64,000 nt of DNA from Climacium dendroides. Lineage: Eukaryota > Streptophyta > Bryopsida > Hypnales > Climaciaceae. Of this stretch, positions 48,694 through 61,640 are shown one piece after another. The notes beneath the pieces were generated by a model, which did no database searches, was not told the DNA's origin, and worked only from the letters and a program-made list of their open reading frames with translations. Each line of letters opens with the position of its first letter. Within the stretch, counting starts at the first letter, position 1. Location: NCBI GenBank assembly GCA_950106755.1, contig OX467092.1, positions 10,850,001-10,914,000 of the forward strand. The letters are read 5' to 3'. Made by a program: the position numbers and the translations under genes.

Positions 48694-51028
48694 GTGGCAG
48701 TTTCCATGGCAAAGCGGCAAAGGAACATCCATGACAGCTACTTTTCCAAATCAAGGGAAATGAACTCAGAGGAGCTTCCGTCCTCCACCAAAAGCTCCAA
48801 ATCAAGCGAAACTGCAGGTACAAATCTTACTCCCCCTTCCCAGGCCGAACTTGAGCAGGGTTTGTGGAAAGAAGGGTGGTCGACCCAATTTCCTTGGTTG
48901 GAGTTCTCTGCCGAGGTCGAAAAACTATTCTATAAAGTTTGTATGGAGAAAGGGGGACGCTCGACATATGCCAAAGAAGGTTTAAAAAACTTCAAAGTGA
49001 GTGCTTTCATGGATCATGGAAGATCAAATGAGCACCACCACCTTGCTTGGACATGCAACAGTGGTGGAAAAACGATGGAAAAAGCAATTCTCAGTGGCTA
49101 GCATGCTTGTGACGGGGCCCTGCATACTCTTTTTCGAGTGGCCTACTTCACAGGGAAGTAATCACTGCCTTATGCAAAATTCCTTGCTTTGTGTAAATTG
49201 TTGTTGTCTATCAAGGCTCCAATCATTGCTAGCATGTACCGGGATGAAAAAGCTTGCAGTGATTTTGTTTGGTGCCTTTCCGTTGTAATCCAGAAGTAGA
49301 TTTTTTGTAGGGTTCGAAATTCACGTTTCTTTGGCATTATAATTGACGAGTCGACAGATATTAGTGCCACGGGCCATCTTGTCATGTTTGCAACCATTGT
49401 AGAAGAAGGTTTGTCTCTTACTATTTTCCTAGGATTATTGCAGTTGCAGGGCGGAAAAAAGGACACTACCACCATTTTTGATTGTGTCATCTCTCAATTG
49501 TGGCTATGGGGTCTTGATATTAGTCAGTTTGTAGCCTTCGGTAGTGATGGAGCAAGCACAATGGTGGGCTTCCAGGGCGGTGTTGCAATACGGATAAAAA
49601 ACGAGGTGAACCCGTTCCTTTTGTCTTGTCATTGCGTGGCTCACTGAACTAACCTTGTAGCCCTGGATGTTTCCAAGGCACCAGATTGTAAGGTTTTGTC
49701 TAATGAAATCGATTTGTTGTTGAATTCAATTTCTTCCTTTTTTAATAAGTCCAGTAAAAGGAAGCAAGCTCTCGTGTCCTTGCAAGAGCAGTTGTTTGAT
49801 TCTAAAAAAACAATGAAATGGTATCATAAGATTCGTTGGTTGAGTCGTTGGTAGTCAGTCACAGCTTTGTGTAATTCACTTGAATCGGTACTTGCCTTTT
49901 TCAAACAAGTGGACGGTAAGGATGCAAGTCAGGCAGTTGCTGTGTTAGATAAACTAGGGCAGTTTAAGTTTGTTTACATCTTGTTTTTTTTGGCTAACAT
50001 TCTTCACTCTCTAGCTATGTTGTCTAGGATTTTCCAACTGAAGTTTGTTGATGTCACAACAATAGGTAGTATTGTTTGCACTGAGATTGCTCAAATTCGC
50101 ATGATGTTTATTGTAGACTCATGTGATTTGAATGCTGATGTGTTCAATGAGTGCATTGGTTATCATGTTTTGCCTAACTATGGTCCACATGGTGGTTACC
50201 TGCAGAGACTGCAGTCTCAACTGAAAGGTAATATGTTTCATGATTTTCAATTGCAGCGATCCAGGTTGGGTTCTGACCTTGAGGAGACGTTGGCATTTCA
50301 GAAAAACTTTGCTAAGGCGGTTTGTGCTGGCCTAGATGCGCGTTTTAGGGATAATGATGTGATTTCTTATTTCAAAATCCTAAACCCTACTAACATGCCA
50401 TCAAAGCAAGTGGGCTTGCAGAATTGGTGTATTTCTGAATTGGAGACTCTATTGCAACATTATGGAGTAGACCAGTCGCACTTAGGTTTTTCTCTCCCTC
50501 CTCTTGTAGATCAAGTAGCTTGTAAGCGTGAATTCCTTGCCTTCAAACTCCAATGCACCACAGAATGGGGAGAAAAAAATTTCAGGGATTTGTGGGGCAT
50601 GATTACTTAGAATCATGCTTAGTTTACAAACCCGGTATCCCAACCTTCTTGTTCTTGCTAAATTAGCTCGTGTGCAATGTGTTTCTACAACAACTTGTGA
50701 GCGTGCTTTCAGTGTGCAGAATTTGATCAAAACTAGAGTTAAAAACAGGTGGGGCAGCAAGAACTTAGAAGCAATGCTACGAATTGCACTAGAAGGCCCT
50801 GAGGAGGAGGTAGACTATATTATTAGTGATGCCATTTCTATTTGGAAGAATGACACAAAGTATTGGTTTTTGTTTGCTAACCCATTTTCTTACTTGAATT
50901 CTCCAAGTGGACCTAGTGTGAGTGACCCCTCCTTGAATTCTCCAAGTGGACCTAGTGTGAGTGATGCATCTTGTCTGTCCGATGCTCTTGTTCTTGATAG
51001 TGACAGCAGTGGTATGCAGCTTTCTTGA
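48694..51028 (+). pseudogene. Decayed hAT-type transposase gene, zinc-finger and DUF4371 kind
   Basis: The N-terminal part (48694-49101) starts MAVSMAKRQRNIHDSYFSKS and has a TTF-type zinc-finger-like region with WLEFSAEVEKLFYKVCMEKG and VSAFMDHGRSNEHH. The frame then breaks: ACDGALHTLFRVAYFTGK meets a stop near 49159. It resumes with FVAFGSDGASTMVG and NPFLLSCHCVAH (49384-49647), stops again, continues in 49867-50610 (NSLESVLAFFKQVDGKDASQ), and ends with the hAT dimerisation block at 50615-51028 (LARVQCVSTTTCERAFSVQN, KTRVKNRWGSKNLEAMLRIA). I count at least four disruptions. The family assignment comes from the domain order and these motifs. Element ends were not found. Confidence 0.8.
50893..50964 (+). 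repeat. Two direct repeats, 39-bp period, at the hAT C-terminus
   Basis: A 33-base unit starting CTTGAATTCTCCAAGTGGAC occurs at 50893-50925 and 50932-50964, encoding LNSPSGPSVSD twice in frame. Confidence 0.85.
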
Positions 51029-51956
51029 CTTGTAGAACTAACCATACTAACAAGCCTCCAGAAAATACTTGGACCCTTTTTGGATCCTTGCATTTTCTGA
51101 AGGCCACATCCTTGGCCCTAAGATGGTAGGGACTTTGCCAAGTTCAACTCATGCCAAGAATACTTTAACTATAAAAAATAAGAAGTAAAAGCCAAATACA
51201 CTTTAAAACCAAAAAAAATGTTGATTGAATTAAAATCCACCACCAAAATGCAAAACCGGACGCATTTTTGACATTTAGGAAAATGACAAACTGAAAAAAA
51301 AAGTTGTCGGCTAATTGCCTAAATCCTTTAGGAAATGGGGGATGAAAACCGATAAAATTTACATCCTTTAGGTTCACTTCCAGATAAAATTTGAAAAATC
51401 CGAGTCAGCTTGGAGAAGCTCGGAAATTGTCCGTTTTCTGTACAGAACTCCTATCACCATATGGAAAAATTGATACCACACTGGGTTTGGGTTGAGATAC
51501 CATTATTGAGAATGGTTATAATATCTGGGTCACGACCATACCCATGCCCAACACTGGTCTCAACCCCTAACTGCCTGAGTGACCATATGTGATCACTCCA
51601 AAATTCCAACTCAAATGTGAACAAAATTCACATCCTTCGATCATTCAAAAACTTTTCACAGAAAGTAGGTTCGATATTGAAAGCCGTTATTCGGTACTAA
51701 AACAGGTATATAATCAAATTTTGAGAGATCCTCGAAGGCAAAACGCTCATTCTTCAGTATGTCCCAGCTTTAATTGATTTTCTCGCTTCCAGCAAAGCTT
51801 GAATACTCGACTAAATTCCAGAGCTAGAAAAAAAAATTTATGCACTTCACGGAAAAATGACATCAACATCTAGTCTGATTTCAAATATTTTGAAACAAAA
51901 AATAAAAACACACAAATAAATATTCGATGGAAGAGGCAATTCCAACTGACCAAATC
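51029..51956. other. Right part of the spacer between the Alba copies
   Basis: AT-rich sequence with no supported gene; frames of 60-70 codons have no recognised motif. The inverted arm begins sharply at about 51957. Confidence 0.5.
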
Positions 51957-54900
51957 ATTTAGAAACCAGCCGACCTGGCTTAAAGCAGGAAAGCGTTTCT
52001 TCATTTGCAATGCCACAGGAGATCGAGGTCTCGCTTGCAATGCGAAGCCTGCGGATGTCAGACGTTGCGTAGGACGGATTCAGAAATTGGGTTTCGATCT
52101 GCATGTTCTATTGCGACTTCTCGCTGTGCGAATCGTTCCATAGCAAGACCGTAGAGCCAGAAAAGATATACAATAACGAAAAAGCAAGCCCGTAGGGGCG
52201 GAAAAGATGCACAATAACCAAATTTCAAAGGCTCCAAAACAGAACATGAAACGGATCGACTCACTGCTTTGTAAAAAACAATGTTCCTCAAAAAACAAAT
52301 TTGAAACCGATTGATATACAGCAAAACGGGAGCTGTGTAACATACATAGATGCAACCGCACGGGAAGCACCGTACACAAGCTTGAGAGGCCATTTTCACA
52401 CATACACCAGCAAAAAAGCAGCTTTTGTCTCACTACAGTTCTCCACATTTATGCATGCTTCAGTTACCGCCAAAATATGACACACATATAACGGCTGCTT
52501 CCTCCCTCGACAACTTTTAAAGAGCTACCTCCAAGCAAATGATTCCAGAATGTCAGCACTCCGCCAAACGACACTTAGGCAGCTCCTGTCGGAGCGGGAT
52601 CTGGAGTAGGTCCGTCGGCGCGATACCCTCTCCCCTGACCTCTCCCCTGACCTCGGCCTCTGCCTCTTCCTCTGCTGCGACCTGCAGCACAGACGTAAAG
52701 CTCTTTCAAAATGCACGCACGAAATTAAGGACCATAAGACCTTTAGAACTCGCGTTCAGTTTGGAGAGTCGGTTCGCATCATCCAGTTCAGTTCAGACTT
52801 CCTTCCTAGGAGAAACTATCAAGAGCACCAGGCAAGGGAAATACACCTTCCGATCACAAAACCGTTCCATAACAGGCGAATAGAGACGCAGGTAGTATTT
52901 CGACAAAACTCGGAACCTACAAGCAAGCATGCAGTGTACGACACTTGGGCCTTTCACATACCAGAGTACGACATCTCCTGAGGAAAATCACCTCCCCGAC
53001 CTCGCGGAGGCGCATCAGCATTGGGCTCGTCAAAGCCACCGGACTCTTGCTCTCTGCCTCGACCACGGTACCCACCCCGACCCCGACCCCGGCCTCGACC
53101 ACGACCACGGCCCCAACCACCATCAAGTCCGTTATACTCAGAATTGGCCATGTCGTTGCCTGTCATGTCAACCCGAGTGAGAACACACCCGATTTCAGAA
53201 CTGATGCACAAATCAAATCATCCAAAGGCCACCACGCTCGCAAACACGCCGGTCACATGCAGTATGGGGACGGAGAAAACACAGAGCATAGAACCGAGAC
53301 ATCAGTCCAGTTTCGAACGAAAATGGCACTTCACAACAGCATCAACACATGCACAACGCCCCGAAAGAAAACAAGGACAACTGGGAAAGATATAGCCCAC
53401 CTCCTCGGCCTCGGCCCCGACCCCGACCCCGGCCTCGACCCCGGCCTCCCCGAGGGGACCCGTCTGAACGAACAGGACCAAATCACAACATCAATACAAG
53501 GTTCTAGACCTCGATCGGCAGAAAAATCACAACATCAATAGCTCAGACAACCGTACCCGTACCAACTCGTAGTCGAATTTTCACAACAGGGAAAAAAAAT
53601 TTATCAAATCAAACCTCGCATCAATGATAAACCTCGACACAGGGACCTGCAGTCCTCGTTCGGAGCCCTACGAACAATAGTACGATCCTTACAGAAAAAG
53701 AGAAAAAGAAAAACAGCTGTCAATCAAAAAAGAGAGTTACCTCCATCATACTCAAACTCCGCCAGTGGCTTGACCTGGTCTGCAGGCAGGGGAGGCTGAT
53801 ACCTGCTCAACAGTTCCAAACATTGGAAACGGGTGTGAAATGGAAATCTTCGGGACATTCGCTTCATGACCGCACAAACAACTTCGCCAAACACGCAGCC
53901 AGATGGACGGCCATAATCCTGAGCGTTAAACTCACACACAAATATCCCTAAACCACTACAATCCTCGGGTTAAAGACAAAAGCCCTTACCCAGTCGATGA
54001 CTTCTCCAACTCTTTCGTAGATAGTGTGATCGTGATCATGGAGACATGGCGGGTGGTTTCCAAGCTGCAAGGAACCACGCAACCGTTAGCCCAAAACAGT
54101 GCACGACATCAAATCGAACGCCTTCTCTACAAACACAGATCCACATCAATGGGACACTTCCAGCTCACTGAAGCCACAAACCCGCCACTACTAAAACAGA
54201 AAAAGGACAGTGTTGACAGATCAGAAAAAAAAAGACAAAGAAGGCTTACGGCAGAAGGCCCTCTTCCAGCGGTTCCCAGAGATCCGTTATGTCAGTAGAT
54301 CCAATAGACGTATTTTGGTGAAGCCCAGCAATCCTCCTCTGAACACATGAAAAGCCGGTTATCAGCAATACTACGTTTCGAAAAAAGGTTCAACACGTTC
54401 CATACTTCTGCTCAGGAACACAGGGACGCTGGACTCCTCCCGTTAACAAATTCCTAAGGTCCCGCAATGCAATAAGCGGATCCGTTGCTGACATACTAAA
54501 CACCCATGTGAAACCTCGGCCATTCTATACGGGTGTTCATCCGCTTCTAAAATATGCCTCGACAGTGGAACGTGCAAAGAAGACTCACCTTAATGATTTC
54601 TGCGATGGTAACCGTCTTGTTGATAGCACGGCCCATGGCTTTCAGTACAATCTCCGATGATCCCTTATCCTGCACAAATAGCGCAACACAATCAGAGCAG
54701 GAGAGGCGATACAACCTTCATGGAATCGTTGGAAACGCCCTGTAATTGTAGAAACGGACGGCAGCAGCTTACAATTGCAACACACTATCAACATGCTCGG
54801 GCATCAGATTGGATGACGGAACCAAATCCAGGCGAAACTACCAAGGAAGTTTCAGGGTCTGAGGATATTGACAGGCAAAAGAAACCAGGTCCACGGTCCC

Positions 54901-56682
54901 AAACCAAGTGCAGAGTCAAGATATGCACTCGGATGCGAACGAACTAAAATCGTATCTTTCCTCATCCTCGTCGACTTACTAGGGACGCGAATAGAAGCTT
55001 TGCGTTTTGACCTCATGACTGTCATTCAATACGTAGATATGGATGTCCATAAGGTGGACCATCCAATTGCACTGAAGGGATTCAGGTCAACTGCTCAATG
55101 CTACTCGGGGGGACCATTTCTCGACGATCAAGGAGTACAAGGCAATGCTGTGGACTCGATGGCTTGACAACTGTTAACTAACAACGTCAAGAGACCATTT
55201 TGCTCTGAAAATCCACGGGTCGGGGAATGGTGGACAAGATTGACCCGGGGGAGACGCATCCATCAACAGGGGAATAAACGGCGCAGAATCTAGGGACCAG
55301 AATCTAGGGCCGCATCGGGAAAACCACGAATTGCGTAGTTGATGAGCGCGGGTCAGGGATCTTGCGGACGAATCGGAAAGAAAGAAATTCTCCAAAGTCG
55401 CGGCGCTTATTGCGTCGTTCATCAACCGATGAACTCCCTCTTCGCTGTTTGCTCTTAAGTGGCTCCCAAAAAAGTGGAAATTTGAGATCTTCAACCTAAT
55501 CAACGAACCCCGCAAGCACGACGAGGATTACCTGAAGAAGAGTGGTTGCATAAGTAATGTAGTTCCGCATCTTCCCTTGCGTAGTAATGCGGATTTCATT
55601 TTCACTGATAGGAGTTTCGGGCCGTGGCTTCTCCACCCGTTGGTATCTGTCCATGCTGTTGCTTCGCCTTCAGGTCGACCAAATTGAAAGTCCCACGCAC
55701 CAGTGCAAACCCTAGGAAGTATCTGCCGCACGCTCATCCCAAAAAACAGTTACAAATCAGCTCGTAAAAAACGCTCACAAAAACCTCAACCCAAGGCACA
55801 GTTACTCGACGCGATCGAAACAAGAAACAAAGGGACTCTCCCTTCTATCCTTCAACTCGAAACAAGTGCAAAATGGAAATTTTGGATAAAAAAAGCGGTC
55901 ACACAATTACGCACCCAAATTGACACTCGACTACGAGAGCTGCAAAGACCGTTTCCAATAGTCACAGAAAAATGCCAATAACAATAAAAGCTCCCCAAAC
56001 GGCTTCGCGAACAAGAAAACTCCAGACCCTTCCGCCACAGGACGCCAACACCAACCTCTACCGCAATGACACCAGCACACGGGCCATTGAATTCCGAGAC
56101 CCACCATAACCTAAAACGCTTCCTCCGAACGGGAACGCATCTAAAAACCACGAATTACAAAACACACACTCCGCCGAAAGAAAAAAGAACGCCGAAATAA
56201 CCACAATCGACTCCAAGACCCAGACGCCTCCTCCAAAACCTCCAATGCGGTCACCACACCTCAAGACCTTCCGCTGCCTACCCGGACGGAAACAACCCAA
56301 TTAAAACCACTCCCACCCTTCCTCAAGAACACGTCCTACCCCGGCTATCGCAACCTCAGACGAGCGCGTGCGATGCGATGCGACGCGACGCGACGCGACG
56401 CAGTTCCCCTGCCTCTCCAGAAAGATCCAAGAATGAACGAAAATTCAAGCCTTGCACAACTGAAGAAGCAGGCTATCCCAACCCTAGCTGTGCGAGCGAC
56501 GCTGGTCGGGCAAGCGAGGGGGCGAACCTGGTGATGTCGGGATGCAGGAGCGAGAGGCGCAGTTGGTTGAGGTTGTTGTCAATGCTTGTGGTTCAGCAGG
56601 AGACGGGATTTTCGTTGGAGGATTGATGAGCGTGAAAGATGAGTTGCGAAGAAGCGACGATCCGAGAACGCTCAAGAGGTGG
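51957..56682 (-). repeat. Right arm of the 4.7-kb inverted repeat
   Basis: Reverse complement of 36057-40782. It contains the whole Alba copy B, its 3' flank and most of its leader. The transition to unrelated sequence is abrupt at 51957 and gradual beyond about 56300. Confidence 0.9.
52575..55654 (-). CDS. Alba-domain RNA/DNA-binding protein with RGG tail, copy B
   Basis: Mirror copy of the gene at 37085-40164; start codon at 55654-55652, stop at 52577-52575. Exons, in reading order: 55654-55532, 54669-54589, 54338-54250, 54064-53990, 53802-53741, 53463-53401, 53159-52962, 52681-52575. Predicted 265 residues, with no amino-acid difference from copy A noticed. Same layout: Alba fold at about 20-122, linker with DQVKPLAEFEYDG, then three RG/RGG blocks. 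Intron sequences also appear identical to copy A, which is unusual for two old paralogues. The two genes point at each other tail to tail across 11 kb. All splice sites are intact, so the copy looks functional; its promoter, though, is clearly different from that of copy A, so expression may differ. Confidence 0.93.
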
Positions 56683-56900
56683 GTGTGGTGATGGCGGTGA
56701 GGAGTGTTGCTGCAAATCAGAAATGGGAGAGAGCTGCAAGACAGGGAGGAGGAGGTGGGGTGGAGGAGTGAAGGATGCACGACAAGACTCCACCTCCGCC
56801 AAGGCCCAGGCAGGCACAACAAGACACGCGCTTGCCCTAGGACGTTCCCAGCGAATTCTCGAAAGCTTATTACAACGCTCTGGGGTCCAATTACACATGC
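55655..56900 (-). promoter_or_regulatory. Probable promoter and 5' leader of Alba copy B
   Basis: GC-rich to about 56900, then AT-rich. A pentamer run (GCGTC/GCATC on the gene strand) lies at 56367-56402. Beyond about 56682 similarity to copy A falls to patches (GTCTTGTCGTGCAT, GAATTCGCTGGGAA). No TATA box or transcription start could be fixed. Confidence 0.4.
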
Positions 56901-57097
56901 ACGCCCTTTCTCATATTATGCTCATCCATCCAAATATCATCCATCTAAGTCTCATCCATTCAAGTCTCATCCATCGAAATCTCATTCATTTTTTATATTC
57001 ATTCACTCTATGAAGTACCCATCCATCCTCATTAGTCTACCCGTGCTCCACCGTATTGACCTCCACAAAATAGTAAAATTAGGTTGCCCCAGATTAA

Positions 57098-57396
57098 CAT
57101 TAGAAGAGTTTTGGGGGGTTGGGAGGGCGGTTTCAGCTATGTTCCCTTGGCTATAATGAACAATGCCATAGTTGTAATGTTCAAATAATAAATAAATATT
57201 TTAAAAAATCAATAATATTAAAATAGTTTTTATATAGAAATAATAAGATAATATTTTCTGACATGGCAATCTTTTAGTCACGTCAAGGTGTTGCTGTGGT
57301 GTAGTTTCTAGGTTAGGTGTTGTTGTGGTGTAGTTTCTAGGTTACCAGTAGTTAGAGAACTTGAAGCCCTTTAGAAGCCCTAAATCTCTTCTAATG
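57098..57396. mobile_element. MITE with CATTAGAAGAG ends (family copy 2)
   Basis: Inverted ends CATTAGAAGAGTTTTGGGG and CTCTTCTAATG, 299 bp. It shares ends, size and an internal TGGCAATCTTTTAGTCACGTC stretch with 6316-6612. Inside, a roughly 29-base unit, GGTGTTG(C/T)TGTGGTGTAG onwards, is duplicated in tandem (57286-57344). Inserted just upstream of Alba copy B. Confidence 0.7.
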
Positions 57397-57449
57397 TTTC
57401 TCAACATTTGACACTATATAAATATTTTAAGTTATTATATAAGAATGTA

Positions 57450-58017
57450 CTCCTTCCATCCCAAAACAAATCTGGGATTTCTAAATACTATTATTGCAAA
57501 TTAAATTTGAAATTCGCTATCCACAACTTGATGGATAAAATTGAAGCTAGTTTGAATAACTTAAAGCAAAAGAATACCATGCTCTAGAGACTAGATAGGA
57601 ATTCAATCTTTACAAAGGGAATCAAAATGCAACCTCCAACCAACCAAAGATGAAGAGTTCAACCTCCAAATATATGTAGCTACTAAGAAATCTCTTGTTG
57701 AGAACTTCCTAGACTTGAATCACATGACATTGTCAAAATTGGATACAAAGGACATCAATGGACATCATTGCACCAACATTTTTCAAAGAATGATCAAAAT
57801 TAACACCAGTGGAGCAATTCCATAAAGGGAATAAAAATTGTCGATTTTGTTGCTTGTTTTTAATATGCGTTACTTCACTATTGACTTCCATTCTTTCACG
57901 CTTAGTGGGGGTCAGTAGAAGCTATAGGAACTATACAATCTTTTGAAAATAGGAGCTACTCACACACAAATCTAGCTATTTTTAAGAAAACCCAAATTTA
58001 TTTTGGAATGAAGAGAG
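57450..58017. mobile_element. Stowaway-like MITE (Tc1/mariner type), second copy
   Basis: Left end CTCCTTCCATCCCAAAACAA, right end TTATTTTGGAATGAAGAGAG, inverted, with TA on both sides (57448-57449, 58018-58019). Length 568 bp. The ends resemble those of the 13919-14478 element and of plant Stowaway families. No transposase. Confidence 0.75.
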
Positions 58018-58123
58018 TACTACTTTTGAATGTAATTGGGACTCATGAACCTCCAAGTGTACAAATGAAAATATTTTTAGAAATATTTGTTGACTTTGAT
58101 AGCTTGTCAAGTAATTTTCTTGT

Positions 58124-58174
58124 TGTTAAGGCAACCTAATTGTTAAGGCAACCTAATTGTTAAGGCAACCTAAT
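58124..58174 (+). repeat. Tandem repeat, 3 x 17 bp
   Basis: TGTTAAGGCAACCTAAT three times without a mismatch. Confidence 0.9.
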
Positions 58175-61073
58175 TTCACTATTTTATGTAGACAAGCTTG
58201 ATCATCCCAATGATGAATGGTTTCAAGAAAAGTTGTTTGTATATCTTAAGTGAAATTTTTTGAGGAAGTGTCAAGAAAAAATTGAGAATCAATTAGATTG
58301 TGACAAGTCTATAATGAGAATCTTATGGAACTTGAATAAGTCATTTTGATAAAATGCCTTTTGGAATTTTCACTCCGTAGCTATCTTGGATGTCCACTGT
58401 TGCTGGTCAAAATACAAATACAAAATCTTTCTAGGCTTGAATTTAGGAATTGTTATATAATAAAGCAATATTGCCCTAATTGTGGACTATCTTTTTTCTT
58501 AAAAAGGGGCTCAAATTTGAGAGGTGAAAAGAGTCAAACAACATGTAAAATGAGTTGTTGAAGAATTGTCTTTTGGATGGCGTTCATGTTGTTTGAAGTA
58601 GAATCAGAAGAGGACAAAAAGACGTTTAATGAAAAAGTAAAGGCTGAATAGAGGTAGATGGAAAGATAAATGATATTAGCAATGTGAACAATGGCTTTTA
58701 ATCAATTAGAGTCTTGGTTTCAACGCAAGGTTGTATTTGATGTCCATTTTGGATAATGTAGATAGACTCCATGTATCAATCTATAAAATACCTCCAATGC
58801 TTGACCACTCAATCATTAATTGTAGCATGACTAGTTTCCAACCAATTTAATGTCATTACTAAAGATTATTTGAATCATAGATTAAGGATTCAATGTCATC
58901 AATGATTTTGAAAAATACAAAATTCATTTATATAACTAAGAGTTATCTTCTTTTGAGTTGAAAAGTCACCCATTTTAAAATTTCAAATGTCGTCCAAATC
59001 TATACAATTTGCAAGAAATTAAACACTTCTAAACTGTATTAGAATCAAAACTTTTTTTTATAAAAAAACAATGCCAATATAACATTCATGAATCAAGAAT
59101 AGCTTACAATTGTAATGGAGAGTTGTTCCTTCCAATTTCAACAATACATAATACATTTATATCATATTTTGTTATTAATTATTTTTTTAGTCAAATATAA
59201 ATCTTTTCTAAAATGGGACAGGATTCACAAAAAACAACCATTTCTTAGTAACCAAATGGCATTCAAAACAACTAAAGGTCACATGAATAGGTTCCTATTC
59301 AACCCCCCAATATTGGTCAAAGTATCCATTTCTATGCCATATTAGCCTAATAAAACTAATCTTAAAGGTTTTTTGAAGATAACATGAATGTTTTGGGAAA
59401 GTAGAAAATTATCTCTAGTTCATGGTAGGATTGAATTACTTCAACACGAAGCTTAATTTTTAATCAAAAAATCTCAAGATAAGCAAGTAATTTCCTTCAT
59501 TGTTAGAAACTTTCCAAATGTAAATAAAAAATTCAGCAAGACATAAGAAATCTCAAAGTTTTATTTACAAAGGTTTAGTGAATACAATTTATTACTTTAT
59601 TTTTGGGAAGTTCTTCTACCCTGGTCTTTAGAGAATTGTTTTGGCCTAAAGTAGGAGGTATAGAAACCTCTCATTTAAGAGCATATTGGTTTAGGATCTT
59701 TTCTATGTAAATAAAAGCATTTTCTAATTAATTCTTAGGGAAAGAAGAGAAGAAGACACATCCATCACAATTTGACTTATAATTTTAAGACTTAAATTGA
59801 TTTGGATATGATTTTTTAAAGCTCACAGGGTGCTATTGAAGTCCATAGGTATTGCCATTAAATGTCACAGAGCTGTTTAACAATGATGCAAATGGAGTTC
59901 AATAATGAAGGCATGCAAACCTTAAACTTGAACAACATGGTACATATAATTGCCTAGGATCACACAAAGTGTCCCACCACTCATAACTCCACATTATTTA
60001 CACTCAAATTATGTTTACTTCCAAATCAAACTTAGTCCCCAACCACTCATTAAATTATGCACTAGAATCCTAAATTGGCACCAATTCTTTATAGACAATT
60101 TTCCATTCTTGTAGTAACAATTCATGGTACAAATATAGGAGCAGTTCTTGGAGCATGGACAAAATATGGACAAACTTCTTTAAAGTCTTTTTCATTCACG
60201 AGTTAAGACCTCCTACATTGTGACAACCAATTTGTTGTAATTTTTAAAGTTTCTTCTATCTTTCACTATTTTATATCTAAAAGAAATAAAACATGGACCA
60301 AGAAATTTGGATTCAACAAGCACTATTCCTTCTGGGACAATTCATTTTTATTATTTTTATTTTAGGATAGTTCAGTTGAATCTTGATAAATTTTATGAAT
60401 TACTACACAATTTAAACTTCAACATTGGATCATTGTTTTATTAAATTTAGCGACAATTTTGAATGAGTTTGTTCAAAGGTTAATTTGGGTTTAAGATAGC
60501 CAAACAAATATATACTCAGAAATTAATCCCTTAAGGATTAGATGTTCAAATTTCAAACAACAAATAAATGTAAACACATCCCAAGAATACAAAAATGCTT
60601 TTTTTTTCAATCAATTAAATTTTGGGAGGATTCTTATATTAGTTTCTTAACATTTATGTGGTATAGATTTTGAAGACTTAAAATTACTAAAATTTAGAAT
60701 TTAATATTCTAAATTTTGTATATTTTGTAAAAATCATGAATATTCAATCTACAATTGATTTTAGAAGGAGTTTTTAGTATTTGACTTCATATTTTATTGA
60801 AAAACATTAGTTAATGTAAAAGTTGATATAATCATATGATCTATAGATCATATTTTACAACCATTGTTTAACCTTTAAACGACAAGCCAATCATTGTGGA
60901 AATCATTTGTTTGAATACCATATCAATTGTTGGCTTAAAAAATGCAAAAAAACTGATTGGAAGACAAACTATTGTAGAAGACCTTCCCTTTTCACACAAA
61001 ATTTGGAAGATGAATAATTGTACTTCTATCTTGCATGGAGAGAGATTCTTTGTCATTCATCAACCAAAAAGCA

Positions 61074-61238
61074 TCATTAGGAAGAAAAACTTAGATTTCT
61101 CTCACAACTAAGAGATGTAGAATTTCAAAACATAAGACAAAAGTCCACATCCCAAAAGAATCATTAGGAAGAAAAACTAAGATTTCTCTCACAACTAAGA
61201 GATGTAGAATTTCAAAACATAAGACTGCAAAAGTCCAC
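61074..61238 (+). repeat. Tandem duplication, 87-bp period
   Basis: TCATTAGGAAGAAAAACT and the following sequence through CATAAGAC..AAAAGTCCACATC occur at 61074 and again at 61161, nearly identical. Confidence 0.85.
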
Positions 61239-61640
61239 ATCGTTCATGGGTTAAGAGTCATCATTAAATTATTATTCTAAGTTGCATCCTCATATGAATT
61301 TTGAAAGTGGTGATAAATCTTTACAATTTTGGATTTTTTGACTTTCCCTTATCCTCAAGGGGCTAAAAGTTTCTAAAAGTTTCATTATGGTACATACTCC
61401 TAATTACAACAGTAGAACCATCTCATTTGAATTCTAGCCTAAAATGTCATTCTTCACAAGAGAACTACAGTTGATTTTTAATTAGATTTTTTTTCATAGT
61501 TTATATATGTATCTAACCCTAAAAAATAAGCTTAAAGAATTTAGATTCTCCTTCAATTGCTAAAGGTTTGCCAGTATTCAACAATTTTGAAGTAGAAACC
61601 ATGCTCATGTACTATTTTAGGTGATTCTAAATACAGTTAT

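Larger units (their letters stand above)
58018..61640. other. AT-rich intergenic DNA
   Basis: No gene supported. It contains two small tandem repeats (58124-58174 and 61074-61238). Frames at 58346-58561, 59115-59345 and 60896-61111 are AT-composition frames without motifs. Confidence 0.5.
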
